Part shown: piece by piece, positions 17,576 to 26,498 of the stretch
Layout of the letters: the number at the start of each line of letters is the position of its first letter
Numbering within the stretch: the stretch's first letter is position 1
DNA from: Caproicibacter sp047833665
GTDB lineage: Bacteria; Bacillota; Clostridia; Oscillospirales; Acutalibacteraceae
Assembly: GCA_047833665.1 (NCBI GenBank)
Contig: CP181261.1
Span: forward strand, 1-64,000
Reading direction: 5' to 3'
Length of the DNA stretch: 64,000 nucleotides
Notes under the pieces: generated by a model
Told to the model about the DNA's origin: nothing
Database searches by the model: none
What the model saw: the letters and a program-made list of their open reading frames with translations, nothing else
Position numbers and translations under genes: made by a program

Positions 17576-18831
17576 TCCAATCCCTGCCGTTCCTGTTCCC
17601 AATCGATGTTCTGTTGGAGTCGTTCAAACTCCAGCCGGTTTTTCATCTCCGACACTTCTTTTTTTAGAGCTTTCTTTAATTGATAGATGCTGCCGCGCCG
17701 AACATGGAGCAGCTTCTTTTTTGCACGAAGTTTCTGCTTTACCGGAAGCTTTTTCCTCGGTAAGGCTCGTTCCTTCCGCACAGTCTTGTCATACTCCCGC
17801 AGTTCCCGCAGCACCGCATTGCCCATCCGGGTGTACAGCTCCTTCCACTTGGTCTGCGCATACTGTTTATACCGATGTGTTGTTCCGACTCCGTACGCTG
17901 ATTTCAAAAATTGTTCCTGCCTTTGTAAGAGGTCGGATAACTCAGCTATATCCTGACGGTGATAGAGGCGAAGATAGCGTTTTGTAAAAGCATCTATCTC
18001 CGGCCGAATGGCTGCTAAAGCATTCATATTGTAAAACCACAGTCGTCTGTCAGCGGGCAGTTTTCGGTACAGATTGAGAAATTCTCCCTGCAAATTCCGG
18101 TCGCGTGAAACCATGGTTTCCCTCTTTTGCGCTACGATGTTTTCACGGATAATCGTATTGATTTTTGTAAGCTCCGGAGATCGGTTCACAATGCTGTTGA
18201 CGATTTTTGATTTTACTTTTTGGAGCGTACTGTTCTTCATAGCCGCCGCATACTGGCGCTCTGTGACAGTTCCTTTGTCCGCCGTTTTCACCACAAATTC
18301 CTTCATCTTTCGCGTCGGGTTGGGCTCGACCACAGCGATGTGAACGTGAATGTTGTCGGTGTTGTAGTGAATGGCCGCACTCCAAACTGCAGCGCCTTCC
18401 ATGTGCTCTGCCTTCAGCATTTCCTTTACCGCCAAACGGGTAACGGTACGAATTGTGTCTTCATCCAGTCTGCCGGATGAAGAATCATAAAGGCCGGCTT
18501 TCTCCAAAAATCGAGTTGAAAAACTGATAACCTGCTGCCACATGGGACTCCCCGCTTTCTGCGCGAGTTGAAACTGCCGTTTCAGGATTTCTTTTTCTTC
18601 TTTGGTCAGCCTGTCCTTAGTTGCAGTAAACAAAGCGGACGTATTTTTCGGACAGCCGGGCTGTTTTTTCGGGTCATCCATATATCCATCCATGTAAACA
18701 GAATACAGACCGTAGGCTCTGTTTCGTACGGCCTCCGGTCTGTTGATGTAGTTGATATATTCGGTAAATTTCTGTTTGGACAGCACGAATTTGGATTTAA
18801 AAATCACCCCGGGCGATTCCTTTTCGGGCAT
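17560..18831 (-). CDS. MobP2/MobL-like relaxase
   Basis: A 423-residue protein of the relaxase group seen in Firmicute plasmids and integrative elements. Relaxases nick oriT and lead the strand into the recipient. The N-terminal ~190 residues hold SFSTRFLEKAGLYD and the three-His metal motif HYNTDNIHVHIAVVEP. The C-terminal part is basic and probably helical, suited to DNA binding or coupling. A GGAGG site precedes the ATG at 18831. It follows two small mobilization genes and overlaps the wall hydrolase gene downstream. Assignment to MobP2 rests on the motif layout; the catalytic Tyr is not pinpointed. Confidence 0.82.
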   Translation of the reverse strand: MPEKESPGVIFKSKFVLSKQKFTEYINYINRPEAVRNRAYGLYSVYMDGYMDDPKKQPGCPKNTSALFTATKDRLTKEEKEILKRQFQLAQKAGSPMWQQVISFSTRFLEKAGLYDSSSGRLDEDTIRTVTRLAVKEMLKAEHMEGAAVWSAAIHYNTDNIHVHIAVVEPNPTRKMKEFVVKTADKGTVTERQYAAAMKNSTLQKVKSKIVNSIVNRSPELTKINTIIRENIVAQKRETMVSRDRNLQGEFLNLYRKLPADRRLWFYNMNALAAIRPEIDAFTKRYLRLYHRQDIAELSDLLQRQEQFLKSAYGVGTTHRYKQYAQTKWKELYTRMGNAVLRELREYDKTVRKERALPRKKLPVKQKLRAKKKLLHVRRGSIYQLKKALKKEVSEMKNRLEFERLQQNIDWEQERQGLECERS

Positions 18832-18848
18832 GGCAGCGCCTCCTTTTG

Positions 18849-19310
18849 TTAGAGCAAATCGTCTTCTGAAATCTCTTCAGGAATAGGAGTTTCCTGTTGC
18901 TTTTTCATTTTCTTTTTGGCCGCATCCAGCTTCTTTTGACGGAAGTTTGCGATGCGGTCTTTTTCAATTTGCCGTGCTTTGGCAAGCTGGGGTGTGTCAT
19001 CCACAAACAGAGTTTGATACGGAGAATATGCAAGCAAAGTGTTGACAAGTAACAGAAGAATATCGCTGTTGCGGTCCGCATTGTTAACGCCCAAACGTAT
19101 CCGAGTCAGCGGAGCTTTTAATTCCTCGGCAATCTGTTTTGCCATCTCTTTTGCAAAAAATTCTGCCGCCGGAATATCGTTTCTGTGCTGATGCTCCCGT
19201 ATGATTTGAGAAAGCGCAGCCGTAAAAGATGGTAAGTGATTTTCTTTTTGTACCTGCCTAACGTATGCAATAGCGGAGTCGTCCAGATAAAAATTCTTTC
19301 TATGTTTCAT
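18849..19310 (-). CDS. Small mobilization-associated protein
   Basis: A 153-residue hydrophilic protein lying between a ribbon-helix-helix-like gene and the relaxase, overlapping the former by 11 bases. The N-terminal 60 residues (KNFYLDDSAIAYVRQV...) resemble a small DNA-binding or RHH-type segment. The C-terminus is a strongly charged Lys-rich helix (KKLDAAKKKMKKQQ). Position and charge suggest a relaxosome accessory protein. I do not recognise a named family. Confidence 0.65.
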   Translation of the reverse strand: MKHRKNFYLDDSAIAYVRQVQKENHLPSFTAALSQIIREHQHRNDIPAAEFFAKEMAKQIAEELKAPLTRIRLGVNNADRNSDILLLLVNTLLAYSPYQTLFVDDTPQLAKARQIEKDRIANFRQKKLDAAKKKMKKQQETPIPEEISEDDLL

Positions 19311-19548
19311 CGCCGTCCCCCACTATGTTCAAAACTTTTTGGAGCAAAATACTGTTCTGTCGGATGACATTCAGACACTGTTCCAGCGCTGCGGCATAGC
19401 GCTGTTCGAAGTTCTGAAACTCTTCCAGCGCTGCGTAGTTATTAATTAAATTGACGAGAAAAAGATTGCGTGAGATGTTCTGCCTGCGGGCAAGTTCATC
19501 AATTTTTTTGACGGCTGCCGGGTCAGCGCCGCGCACTTTTACGTCCAT
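19300..19548 (-). CDS. MobC-like ribbon-helix-helix mobilization protein
   Basis: An 82-residue protein starting MDVKVRGADPAAVKKIDELARRQ, the beta strand-helix-helix pattern of RHH proteins, with ISRNLFLVNLINNYA as second helix. RHH accessory proteins bind oriT and help the relaxase. It is the first gene of the mobilization operon, with a GAGGTG site before its ATG, and it faces the iteron-bearing region just upstream. That is where such a protein would bind. Confidence 0.75.
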   Translation of the reverse strand: MDVKVRGADPAAVKKIDELARRQNISRNLFLVNLINNYAALEEFQNFEQRYAAALEQCLNVIRQNSILLQKVLNIVGDGDET

Positions 19549-19580
19549 TTTTTCACCTCACATGTGACAACTTTTTGATT

Positions 19581-19770
19581 AAAAGCCGCACCGAAAAAAA
19601 ACGGTGGTGTTCGCCCCTGCTATGGGGTGAAAGAGCATAAGGGGATTCTGTCCCCACACAAGGTGGGGAGTTAGGCAAAGCCTAACGAATCGGTGGGGTC
19701 ACCAAAAACCGGCATTTACGTATGTTTTTACGTATAAATTTACCCCTGTTTACGTATGTTTTACGTATAT
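19581..19770. other. Candidate oriT / relaxosome binding region with iterons
   Basis: Four copies of TTTACGTAT lie at 19715, 19727, 19749 and 19760, as two pairs with about one helical turn between members (12 and 11 bases) and two turns between pairs. Left of them are a perfect hairpin GTTAGGC-AAA-GCCTAAC (19670-19686), GGGGA-TTCTG-TCCCC (19641-19655) and CACCG/CGGTG arms (19589-19606). Inverted repeats beside iterons, just upstream of mob genes, are the usual form of an oriT. The nick site is not identified. Confidence 0.55.
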
Positions 19771-20224
19771 TTTTGAGGCCATTTTTTCACGTTTTTGTCC
19801 CATTTTTCAGTGCGTTTTTGACTTTAAGACGAGGAAGAAGCTGTGCTTTTTTGAGTTGAAACTCAGATACGGAGAAAGCGTTCCGCTCCTAATATCTCTG
19901 AGTTTTTGATTGAGTGTTTTCAATTTTTTCTGCGCAGTTTTGATTTGCGTTTGGTGGTTTTCAATCATATTTTTGAGGCTGTTAATGCGCGAGGTTTTGC
20001 TTTGAATGATGTCAGCAATCCACTAAAAAATCAGTCTTGGAATCTCCGTAAATCGCTGTTACATTTCGGAAAATTGCTTTGCAAAAAGTCTCCAATTTGG
20101 GGTTAAAAACAGAGTACAAAAATTTAATATCAAGTCGTCACTTTAAAACAAATAGCGGATGAGCAGTACAAAGTTTTTTATTAAATCTTAATTGTCATAA
20201 ATAAAAATCCCATGAAACTTTAAT

Positions 20225-20430
20225 GTTGGTTTCATGAGTTCTTCATAATCTCAAGGTAGTATATTATCAGTGAAAAGAAGTATGTTGCGCTAGGTCAGTG
20301 GTGAGGACGGAATACCGGGCCACCGATCTTCAGATAAATTACAAGTGCCTCACGTGAGGTTTGATATATTTTAAACATTTCCCCTCTTTTTAGAAAGCGC
20401 TGCCCGTCGTTGGGCTGCGTTTTTTACGAA
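20225..20430 (+). ncRNA. Possible structured RNA or leader ending in a terminator (unidentified)
   Basis: The 950 bases between the oriT-like region and the IS remnant have no convincing gene. Within them are a GTAGTATATTATC promoter-like stretch near 20255, a G/C-rich block with GTGG/CCAC pairing (20299-20331), a 12-base palindrome CCTCACGTGAGG (20348-20359), and a hairpin around GCCCGTCGTTGGGC followed by TTTTTT near 20430. This could be a small RNA, a leader, or decayed sequence. I cannot match it to a known family. Confidence 0.25.
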
Positions 20431-20523
20431 GGCTAAACAAAAAGACTTGCCACCTGCTAAGCACAGACAACAAGCTTTTTGGACTGCTTGAATAATTTTT
20501 ATACACAAAAATAATTTCTAACT

Positions 20524-20733
20524 TTTTGGTTGCACTTTAAATTTGGTACTGCCTAGGGGCAAGAGAAGTTCGCAATTTAACTCTCAAAATGAATTAGAAA
20601 CAGACCCGTCCTCTAACAACATATTTTTGCGGTTGCACTTTAAATTTGGTACTGCCTAGGGGCAAGAGAAGTTCGCAATTTAGAGACTCTCAAAATGAAT
20701 AAGTATGTTCTAGAAACAGACCCGTCCTCCGCA
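20524..20733. repeat. Imperfect ~100-bp tandem duplication at an IS256 end
   Basis: The stretch GGTTGCACTTTAAATTTGG ... CAGACCCGTCCTC occurs at 20524-20616 and again at 20627-20733. The first copy lacks two short internal pieces (5 and about 10 bases). Each copy contains the IS256-type terminal sequence GAAGTTCGCAATTT. It is probably a duplication formed during decay of the element to the right. Confidence 0.7.
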
Positions 20734-21647
20734 TATTCCATCAGACATGTTGTTACCGCCACAGGCAGGAATCCGGATTAGGGAATATTCCGACTACGTT
20801 GGTTCTGCGGCGAAATTCCCTGTTCAGTCGTTCCAACATATTGATCGAGGAAATTTTGCGGGCATCAAGTTTCGGAAAGGCATAAAAGGATAGAGAATCT
20901 TCCAATCCATCTTCCATGAGCTCAATTGCTTTTGGAAAGCGTTTTCCGTACTGTTCTGATATTTGCTTCGCGCGTTGTCTGTCTGATTGTTTTGACAGAA
21001 ATATCCATATAAATTTCTTTTAACGGAACCACAAAAGCTTCTTTTTCCTTCTGGGGTACATGAGCAAAATATTTCGCATAAAATGGACTTTGCACCGTTG
21101 CCAGGAAGCTCCCGGAAAAACTCTCACGGATGGCTGCAATCAGCCCTTTATTCGCGTCTGAAATCACCAGGAGCGGTGTTTTCAGACCACGATCTAGAAG
21201 ACTTTGAAACAATTGAGAATAACTTTCTTTGGATTCATCCAGCATTGACTCTACGGCGAGGATATCCCTATGCCCCTGTTCATTGACGCCGCAAACTACC
21301 ATCACAGCCATGCTGACGACCCGGCCATCCATACGAATTTTTTCATACAGTGCATCTGTTCAAATGACAGAATAGCGACCCGTCAGAGGCCGGTTGCGGG
21401 AAAATTGCACCTGCCCTTTAAGGCTTTTCATCATTTCATTGTTGACTGTGGGAAAGATTATTTATCCAATCGACGTGGCCGATAGCCGCAGCGGTAATCA
21501 CTGCGGGATGATCGTATGGTATTCTTTTTTAGAATCATTGGGTTGTTTCTCCTTATTTGAATGTTCTTAGCTCCATTTATTTTATCGGAGTTCCAATGAC
21601 TTTTCTATGTCTTTACCAATTGCGAACTTTCTTTATTGTACTCTAAT
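20655..21647 (-). mobile_element. Degenerate IS256-family element (type A remnant)
   Basis: Both termini match the intact IS256 copy at 56.2-59.0 kb (GTTCGCAATTT near each end), but the transposase is broken. Reading on the minus strand, fragments of the Mutator-type transposase are visible. One is a 136-codon piece at 20922-21332 with MDGRVVSMAVMVVCGVNEQG and the FRCL-like region. Frame is lost near 21000 and the N-terminal third is mostly deleted (21440-21520). It lies between the mobilization genes and the C39/ABC cargo and marks a likely deletion or rearrangement point in the element. Confidence 0.88.
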
Positions 21648-21688
21648 TGAAACCTCCCTACAGAAGTTAGCTTCTAAACTCATCAGTT

Positions 21689-22579
21689 TTATTGTGCAGA
21701 AAACGCCCATAGATTTCGAATTTGCGGTTTTAATCTTTCATAACTCCAGGTTTTCGCACTTCTAGCCTTACTGTTCGGATCTCTAACAAGAAACGCATTG
21801 TTTTCATACGCATACAGGACGATAAAATGACCTTCTGTAGTAAAATCTCCAGGGCGCAAGCTGCATATAATCGGATGCCCTTGGGACAATTCTTGCAGCA
21901 TACAATTTTTATCAAGCGGAAGTTCTTTTGAATTCAGCCCAAGTTGCTTTGCCCCATCCGACATTAGGGTCCATAACGTGCTGTTTGTTTTCACGTCTAA
22001 AAAACCGTTGTTCTCACTGAACGATGCAACGGCTTTAGGAGTTAAGGAAGTGTCTCCTGTTAATCCGATGGCTACCATGGAAAGGCATGTCGGTCCACAG
22101 CCATCCAGCCCGATGATTCCACTTCCATAGGCTGCATACCCCCAATTTTCGTCCCACTGCATCAGTAAAGGAATTTGCCCAGGTTGGTACAGATCGGAAA
22201 GATCAATATTACGGTTAAATGTTCCTTTCTTTTTCGGATAATCCAATGTAAAATTTAAAAGCTCTGGATTGTGGGACAATGATTGTAAAAGTCTTGCGGG
22301 GTATTGGGTAGAATTTTGAAGAATCTGTTCCACTTTCGGATAATCCTGTTCCATTGTTTTCAGTGCCTGTATGGTATCTCCCGATACTCCACTGTCGGTC
22401 CCAAAATCGCATTGTGTCAATAAATTGTCCGAACTGATTTTCGGAATAAAAGATGCAACTTGAAACGAAAATCCCACAGTTCGAAGCACAAGTACCACTG
22501 CGGCAAAGAAAACTACTAAAATAAATATATTAAATATAAAACAACAGCCATGTTTTTTTCTTCTACGGGTGTTTCGCAT
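21689..22579 (-). CDS. Membrane-anchored C39-like (papain-fold) cysteine peptidase
   Basis: A 296-residue protein with a basic N-terminus, one membrane helix (about 12-34), a ~100-residue linker and a C39_2-type peptidase domain. The catalytic residues are readable: Cys161 in DGCGPTC, His251 in EGHFIVLY and Asp267 in VRDPNS. The domain would sit outside the cell. Bacteriocin-transporter C39 domains are fused to an ABC protein; this one is free-standing. It lies 30 bases downstream of the ABC ATPase gene and is probably the last gene of that operon. Its substrate could be a secreted peptide or the lipoprotein; this is inference. Confidence 0.82.
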   Translation of the reverse strand: MRNTRRRKKHGCCFIFNIFILVVFFAAVVLVLRTVGFSFQVASFIPKISSDNLLTQCDFGTDSGVSGDTIQALKTMEQDYPKVEQILQNSTQYPARLLQSLSHNPELLNFTLDYPKKKGTFNRNIDLSDLYQPGQIPLLMQWDENWGYAAYGSGIIGLDGCGPTCLSMVAIGLTGDTSLTPKAVASFSENNGFLDVKTNSTLWTLMSDGAKQLGLNSKELPLDKNCMLQELSQGHPIICSLRPGDFTTEGHFIVLYAYENNAFLVRDPNSKARSAKTWSYERLKPQIRNLWAFSAQ

Positions 22580-22609
22580 GATAAACTTTCTCTTCCTCTA
22601 TTTTTTATT

Positions 22610-23254
22610 TCATCTTACCTTCTGAATACTGCCGGCATCCATTTTATATACATGGTTGCAGAGAATATCAATGTCCTCAGCACTGTGGCTTGCAAGTATA
22701 ATGGTTTTTCCTTCTTTTGACAGACGAAGCAATAGCGCGCGGATGTCGTCAACGCCGTGATTGTCAAGCCCGTTCATTGGTTCATCTAATATGAGTATTT
22801 CAGGATCTTCCATAATCGCCTGAGCAATGCCCAAACGTTGACGCATACCTAAAGAATATTTACCAACAGGTTTGCGGCTGCTGGGATCCAGCCCCACCAA
22901 TTCCATGCACTCCCGAATACGGTCTACTCCTACCTGTTGTCTAATGGAGGCAAGATATTTTAGATTTTTTAGCCCGGAATCCTTGGGCAAAAATCCGGGG
23001 TTCTCTATGATGAATCCTAAACTGTCAGGAAAATCCACATCATATCCTACACACTTGTTTCTAACATAAACTTCACCCTGAGTTGGGATAACAAAACCGC
23101 AAATCGTTTTCAGCAGCATGGTCTTGCCGGAACCATTTCGTCCGATGAGTCCATAGATATTACCTTTATGAAACTCTACACTAATATTTTTTAAAACATA
23201 TTGATTTTCAAATTTTTTGCTGACATTTCTCACAGAAATGATGCTGTCTTCCAT
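22610..23254 (-). CDS. ABC transporter ATP-binding protein
   Basis: A 214-residue ATPase of the short peptide-efflux/immunity type. Walker A is GRNGSGKTM, the signature YSLGMRQRLGIAQ, Walker B EILILDEPMNGLD and switch His in ASHSAED. A GGGAGGGG ribosome site precedes the ATG, which overlaps the stop of the upstream permease by one base (TAATG). Small ATPases with two separate permeases and a lipoprotein are common in antimicrobial-peptide resistance and bacteriocin immunity (LanFEG, BcrAB-like). Confidence 0.92.
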   Translation of the reverse strand: MEDSIISVRNVSKKFENQYVLKNISVEFHKGNIYGLIGRNGSGKTMLLKTICGFVIPTQGEVYVRNKCVGYDVDFPDSLGFIIENPGFLPKDSGLKNLKYLASIRQQVGVDRIRECMELVGLDPSSRKPVGKYSLGMRQRLGIAQAIMEDPEILILDEPMNGLDNHGVDDIRALLLRLSKEGKTIILASHSAEDIDILCNHVYKMDAGSIQKVR

Positions 23255-24150
23255 TATATTCCCCTCCCCCGTTTACAACAATTCTTTAATTTTTCTTGAA
23301 ACCGTTGATTGCATTTTTCAAAATGTCCGCTGACCATACATAACACGACTAATATACTCAGAGACACCACAAAAAATTGGATGGAATAATTTAATGTGAT
23401 TCCGTATCGCTGATTTATACCTACGAGAGATGACAACTGTGCGAGAGTAATAGGCGAAAAGGCATAAGCCCCCGGTGTCCATTCGTTGTAAATCATAATA
23501 TCCAACATGACAAATACGGCAGAAAGGAACGTTCCCACCATTTTGCGGGTTATGGTATTGAAGAAATAGATAACAAATCCAAGCCATGAGATACAGGCCC
23601 ATTCCAAAAGGAAACTAATCAACATAGCTTGTACCGGCAAAAACACCCCGGTGAGATAATTACTAACAGAAAATGTGAGTCCATATTGTGACGCTGCATT
23701 TGTCCTTGCAAGTGTTCCCAAAATTTTCCCCCACTGCATACTAAATTGGAGGTTCCCAAGCAATGGCACGATACCGATAACCGCCATATAGAAAACATAG
23801 CATAGAGATAGAATCACAATGTATAAGACATGTCCCCCTGCCCATGCAGTACGGCCAGACCTGGAAATAATATACAAATAAGATTCATCTGTAAACGGTG
23901 CATCGCAAAAAAGAAATATCACTCCTACCATAAAAACCATCTGGCAAACATAGTCATTGGTAAGATGCGGGAAGATCCATGGCGTTGCCGCAATATGAAC
24001 ATCTCTGCAAAAATCAGCTACCGGTTCAACCGTGGAATAAATATAAATGCCCAGTAAAATAAAGATCAGCGGGATACGAGGAGTCGTAAAAATGCGGCCG
24101 ATTTGAAAGACGAATACGCGCCATATCTTATGTAAAAGACCCATATGCAA
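23254..24150 (-). CDS. ABC-2 type permease subunit
   Basis: A 298-residue membrane protein with about six hydrophobic segments and a basic C-terminal tail (NQRFQEKLKNCCKRGRG). I do not see a named subfamily motif. It is translationally coupled to the ATPase downstream and overlaps the second permease upstream by 23 bases (alternative start MGLLHK at 24144). Function is inferred from context. Confidence 0.8.
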   Translation of the reverse strand: MHMGLLHKIWRVFVFQIGRIFTTPRIPLIFILLGIYIYSTVEPVADFCRDVHIAATPWIFPHLTNDYVCQMVFMVGVIFLFCDAPFTDESYLYIISRSGRTAWAGGHVLYIVILSLCYVFYMAVIGIVPLLGNLQFSMQWGKILGTLARTNAASQYGLTFSVSNYLTGVFLPVQAMLISFLLEWACISWLGFVIYFFNTITRKMVGTFLSAVFVMLDIMIYNEWTPGAYAFSPITLAQLSSLVGINQRYGITLNYSIQFFVVSLSILVVLCMVSGHFEKCNQRFQEKLKNCCKRGRGI

Positions 24151-24949
24151 TTTCCCTCCTCACCCGCCGGACAAACAAAAATCCACATAACAGCACGAGC
24201 AAGACCACCACTATGCTGACTGCGAGCAACGTGCCTCCGTCCGTTCCGATACTTGAGTGCCCCCTGAGTAACAGGTCAAGCCGTGCATCATTCGGTACTT
24301 TCAAAATGCCATAGCACCGCACTGCAATAAATTTAAGAATCAACGGAGAAACAATTGTAACATATTTATTTGTAATATATGCGGACACCGTCATTGCCGC
24401 AGCAGCTGATAAGGCTCCTCGCAAAAAAGCAAGATATGCGCCTATCAGAAAATAGCCAATTCCTGTGCCGCTTCTAATTGCCGAACCATATGGCAGATCT
24501 TGCATCTGCCGCAGTGCATCAGCGTCTAGCAGGGGCATCTGTGTAGAAAGCAAGAAAGTATGCAGCAGGACTCCTAACGATAATGTGAGTCCCCCTGCCA
24601 GAACACCTGTCAATATTTTGGAGACGCAATATGTTTCCCTTGAGGTCCTTGATATGATAAAAGGCGTTATGCCCGCCGTTTGTTCCTCACAATAACTCGC
24701 TGAAAAAGGAAGCGCCGCTAACATGGGAAGCATATTGGAACTGTAAGTGCCCATTGTCACCACGGAAAAGAAATAGAAGTACCAAACACTGAGACCTTGC
24801 CATTTTTCAGCAAAGCCGTTAGTAAAATCAGTCCACATATCGAAAATCAGAAAACAAACCGTTAGGATAACCGACGCAATAAACGAAAAACCAAATGCTC
24901 GTTTAAAATTTGCGCGTGTCAGTCTGAAACAATTGCTCTTACCCACCAT
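24128..24949 (-). CDS. Second ABC permease subunit
   Basis: A 273-residue polytopic protein of about six helices with a charged end, FVRRVRREIAYGSFT. It opens MVGKSNCFRLTRANFKRAFGF, resembling the cytosolic lead of LanE/G-like and other efflux permeases. Two different permeases next to one ATPase suggest a heteromeric channel. Its start overlaps the lipoprotein gene stop by 11 bases, so the four genes are one operon. Confidence 0.8.
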   Translation of the reverse strand: MVGKSNCFRLTRANFKRAFGFSFIASVILTVCFLIFDMWTDFTNGFAEKWQGLSVWYFYFFSVVTMGTYSSNMLPMLAALPFSASYCEEQTAGITPFIISRTSRETYCVSKILTGVLAGGLTLSLGVLLHTFLLSTQMPLLDADALRQMQDLPYGSAIRSGTGIGYFLIGAYLAFLRGALSAAAAMTVSAYITNKYVTIVSPLILKFIAVRCYGILKVPNDARLDLLLRGHSSIGTDGGTLLAVSIVVVLLVLLCGFLFVRRVRREIAYGSFT

Positions 24950-26093
24950 ACGCCAAATCCTCTCCGGTTAGCGCATTAAAACGTTCTGCTGTTAATAAAA
25001 TGTCCCCATCATCTATTTCCAAGCACCAATACGGTATTAATGAATACCTTGCATTTTTATAGGTCGTGTCCGGGTCTTGTTTTGGAATATATTCAAGAAA
25101 GATTTTTTTAACCGTATGTGGCTTTGACAGGATTACGTCTGAATAACTCTTCTTCAAAGCATTCAAAGCGTCATCTACAGAGATAATTGTTTGTGGGTCT
25201 GACGGCTGACCGGAAAGGGAATAGGCACTCATCACGTTCAGATAGCTAATCCCTTCCGAAGTTATCGTCATTCGTGCGTACATTCCAAGAGGAGAATAGG
25301 GATCATCATAGTGCATGACAATATTAGGTTCCTGAGCAGAACCGTAAACCGGGATGCCATCTTTCTCAAAGGTGAAACGAAGTTGATAAACATCATCTTG
25401 TTCCGTCCAGTTTTCTATAACTTCAGTTTTAGGAAAATTACGGTAATTATCATCTTTTAAAAGTTCACTTTGAAAGGCGCTTAGTTCATCGGCGGTTAAT
25501 GCAACGACTGTTGGTTCATCCGCAGGCTCACAACTGAGGTGTAGAGAACGCAAGAAATCCGCACCTTGCTTGATTGCATCGGCACGGCCCAAAAAAGACA
25601 AATCTTTATTTTCTGAAATGTCATTTTTGTGTTTGGTATAGTATTCGTTTAAGATGGTATCAATGGTAGAATCACGGTCTGATTTCTTATAATAAATTCC
25701 TGTGTTATTTGCAACAATTGTACTGCCATTAGAGCTTTCTATATTTAAAGCATCAGTACCGTTCGTATTTGGAAGTATCTGCACTTTGTCTTCGGGATTT
25801 AAAAATAACTGTGAGAGTTCTTCTGATGTAAAAGATTGATTGACCATTGTGTATGTAGAATATGCGTTTTTAGCGGGCAAAATAACGTCTGCATCTACCA
25901 GCAAGTTCGTGTCCAGTTCTTTTTTGATATGCTGGACTTGGCTTTCATTGTTACTGCTAAAGGCGGTAGATGAGGACAAAGAAGAATTTGTTGTAGTGGT
26001 TGAGTCCTCTTGGCTAGATGTTTCCGTGGAATGGCATGCAGCGGTTCCCAGCAGAAACACTGTACACATCAAAAGCAGAAATTTACGTTTCAT
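24939..26093 (-). CDS. Secreted lipoprotein of the ABC operon
   Basis: The N-terminus MKRKFLLLMCTVFLLGTAAC is a type II signal peptide with lipobox LGTAAC, then a Ser/Thr-rich linker (about 22-45). The remaining ~340 residues contain a possible PepSY-like C-terminal stretch (ISVDDALNALKKSYSD, YWCLEIDDGDILL). A start at 26108 adds five residues and cannot be excluded. It would face the outside and may capture a peptide for the ABC system or act as an immunity lipoprotein. It is first in the operon, downstream of a striking inverted repeat. Confidence 0.8.
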   Translation of the reverse strand: MKRKFLLLMCTVFLLGTAACHSTETSSQEDSTTTTNSSLSSSTAFSSNNESQVQHIKKELDTNLLVDADVILPAKNAYSTYTMVNQSFTSEELSQLFLNPEDKVQILPNTNGTDALNIESSNGSTIVANNTGIYYKKSDRDSTIDTILNEYYTKHKNDISENKDLSFLGRADAIKQGADFLRSLHLSCEPADEPTVVALTADELSAFQSELLKDDNYRNFPKTEVIENWTEQDDVYQLRFTFEKDGIPVYGSAQEPNIVMHYDDPYSPLGMYARMTITSEGISYLNVMSAYSLSGQPSDPQTIISVDDALNALKKSYSDVILSKPHTVKKIFLEYIPKQDPDTTYKNARYSLIPYWCLEIDDGDILLTAERFNALTGEDLAYGG

Positions 26094-26135
26094 TTTACAT
26101 GTCATCATCCTTACTTCATACTCCTATTTTCATAG

Positions 26136-26207
26136 CATGCAAATGGGGTAAAGCTGGAAGTTTTTATTTTATACTCTTTCCTTTTTGCACTTTACCCCAT
26201 CTGCATG
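26136..26207. promoter_or_regulatory. 18-bp inverted repeat flanking a putative promoter of the lipoprotein/ABC operon
   Basis: CATGCAAATGGGGTAAAG (26136-26153) is mirrored by CTTTACCCCATCTGCATG (26190-26207), differing at one position. The 36-base interval is A/T-rich and contains a TATAAA on the minus strand. This fits an operator with two half sites around the -10 region, or a long RNA stem in the leader. The regulator is not known; the neighbouring agr response regulator is a candidate. Confidence 0.55.
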
Positions 26208-26384
26208 ATATGAAATAATGTCTTGCGCCGGTGGGATAGATGCCCCCGGCGCTATTTTGGTGAAAGAAAATAATCTTGTTTTTTTAATCAATGGTTTAAC
26301 TTAATTTGCACGCTTAGGTTATACACTTTTTAGTTAAATAGTAACGCCGTTTTAGAGAATGCCATAAATAACATTGTATATAGC

Positions 26385-26412
26385 GCAGGTAGTCTTGAAA
26401 AAGACTACCTGC
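26385..26412. terminator. Strong hairpin between agrD and the lipoprotein operon
   Basis: A perfect 12-base stem GCAGGTAGTCTT / AAGACTACCTGC with a GAAA loop. On the plus strand it is followed by TTTCATTTCATTT. It lies downstream of agrD and upstream of the lipoprotein operon and would isolate them. A second G/C-rich stem (GCGCCGG / CCGGCGC) lies at about 26226-26262. The rest of 26208-26498 shows no gene. Confidence 0.55.
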
Positions 26413-26498
26413 TTTCATTTCATTTGAATAGCATGGTATGAGTATGATGTTTATTAATGTTAAGGCATTTCAGCAATCACTCAGAAATCACAGCGAAA

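Noticed and set aside
19906..20106. A 66-codon frame in the mobilization intergenic region
   Set aside because: No ribosome site, odd composition and no recognisable motif; likely chance.
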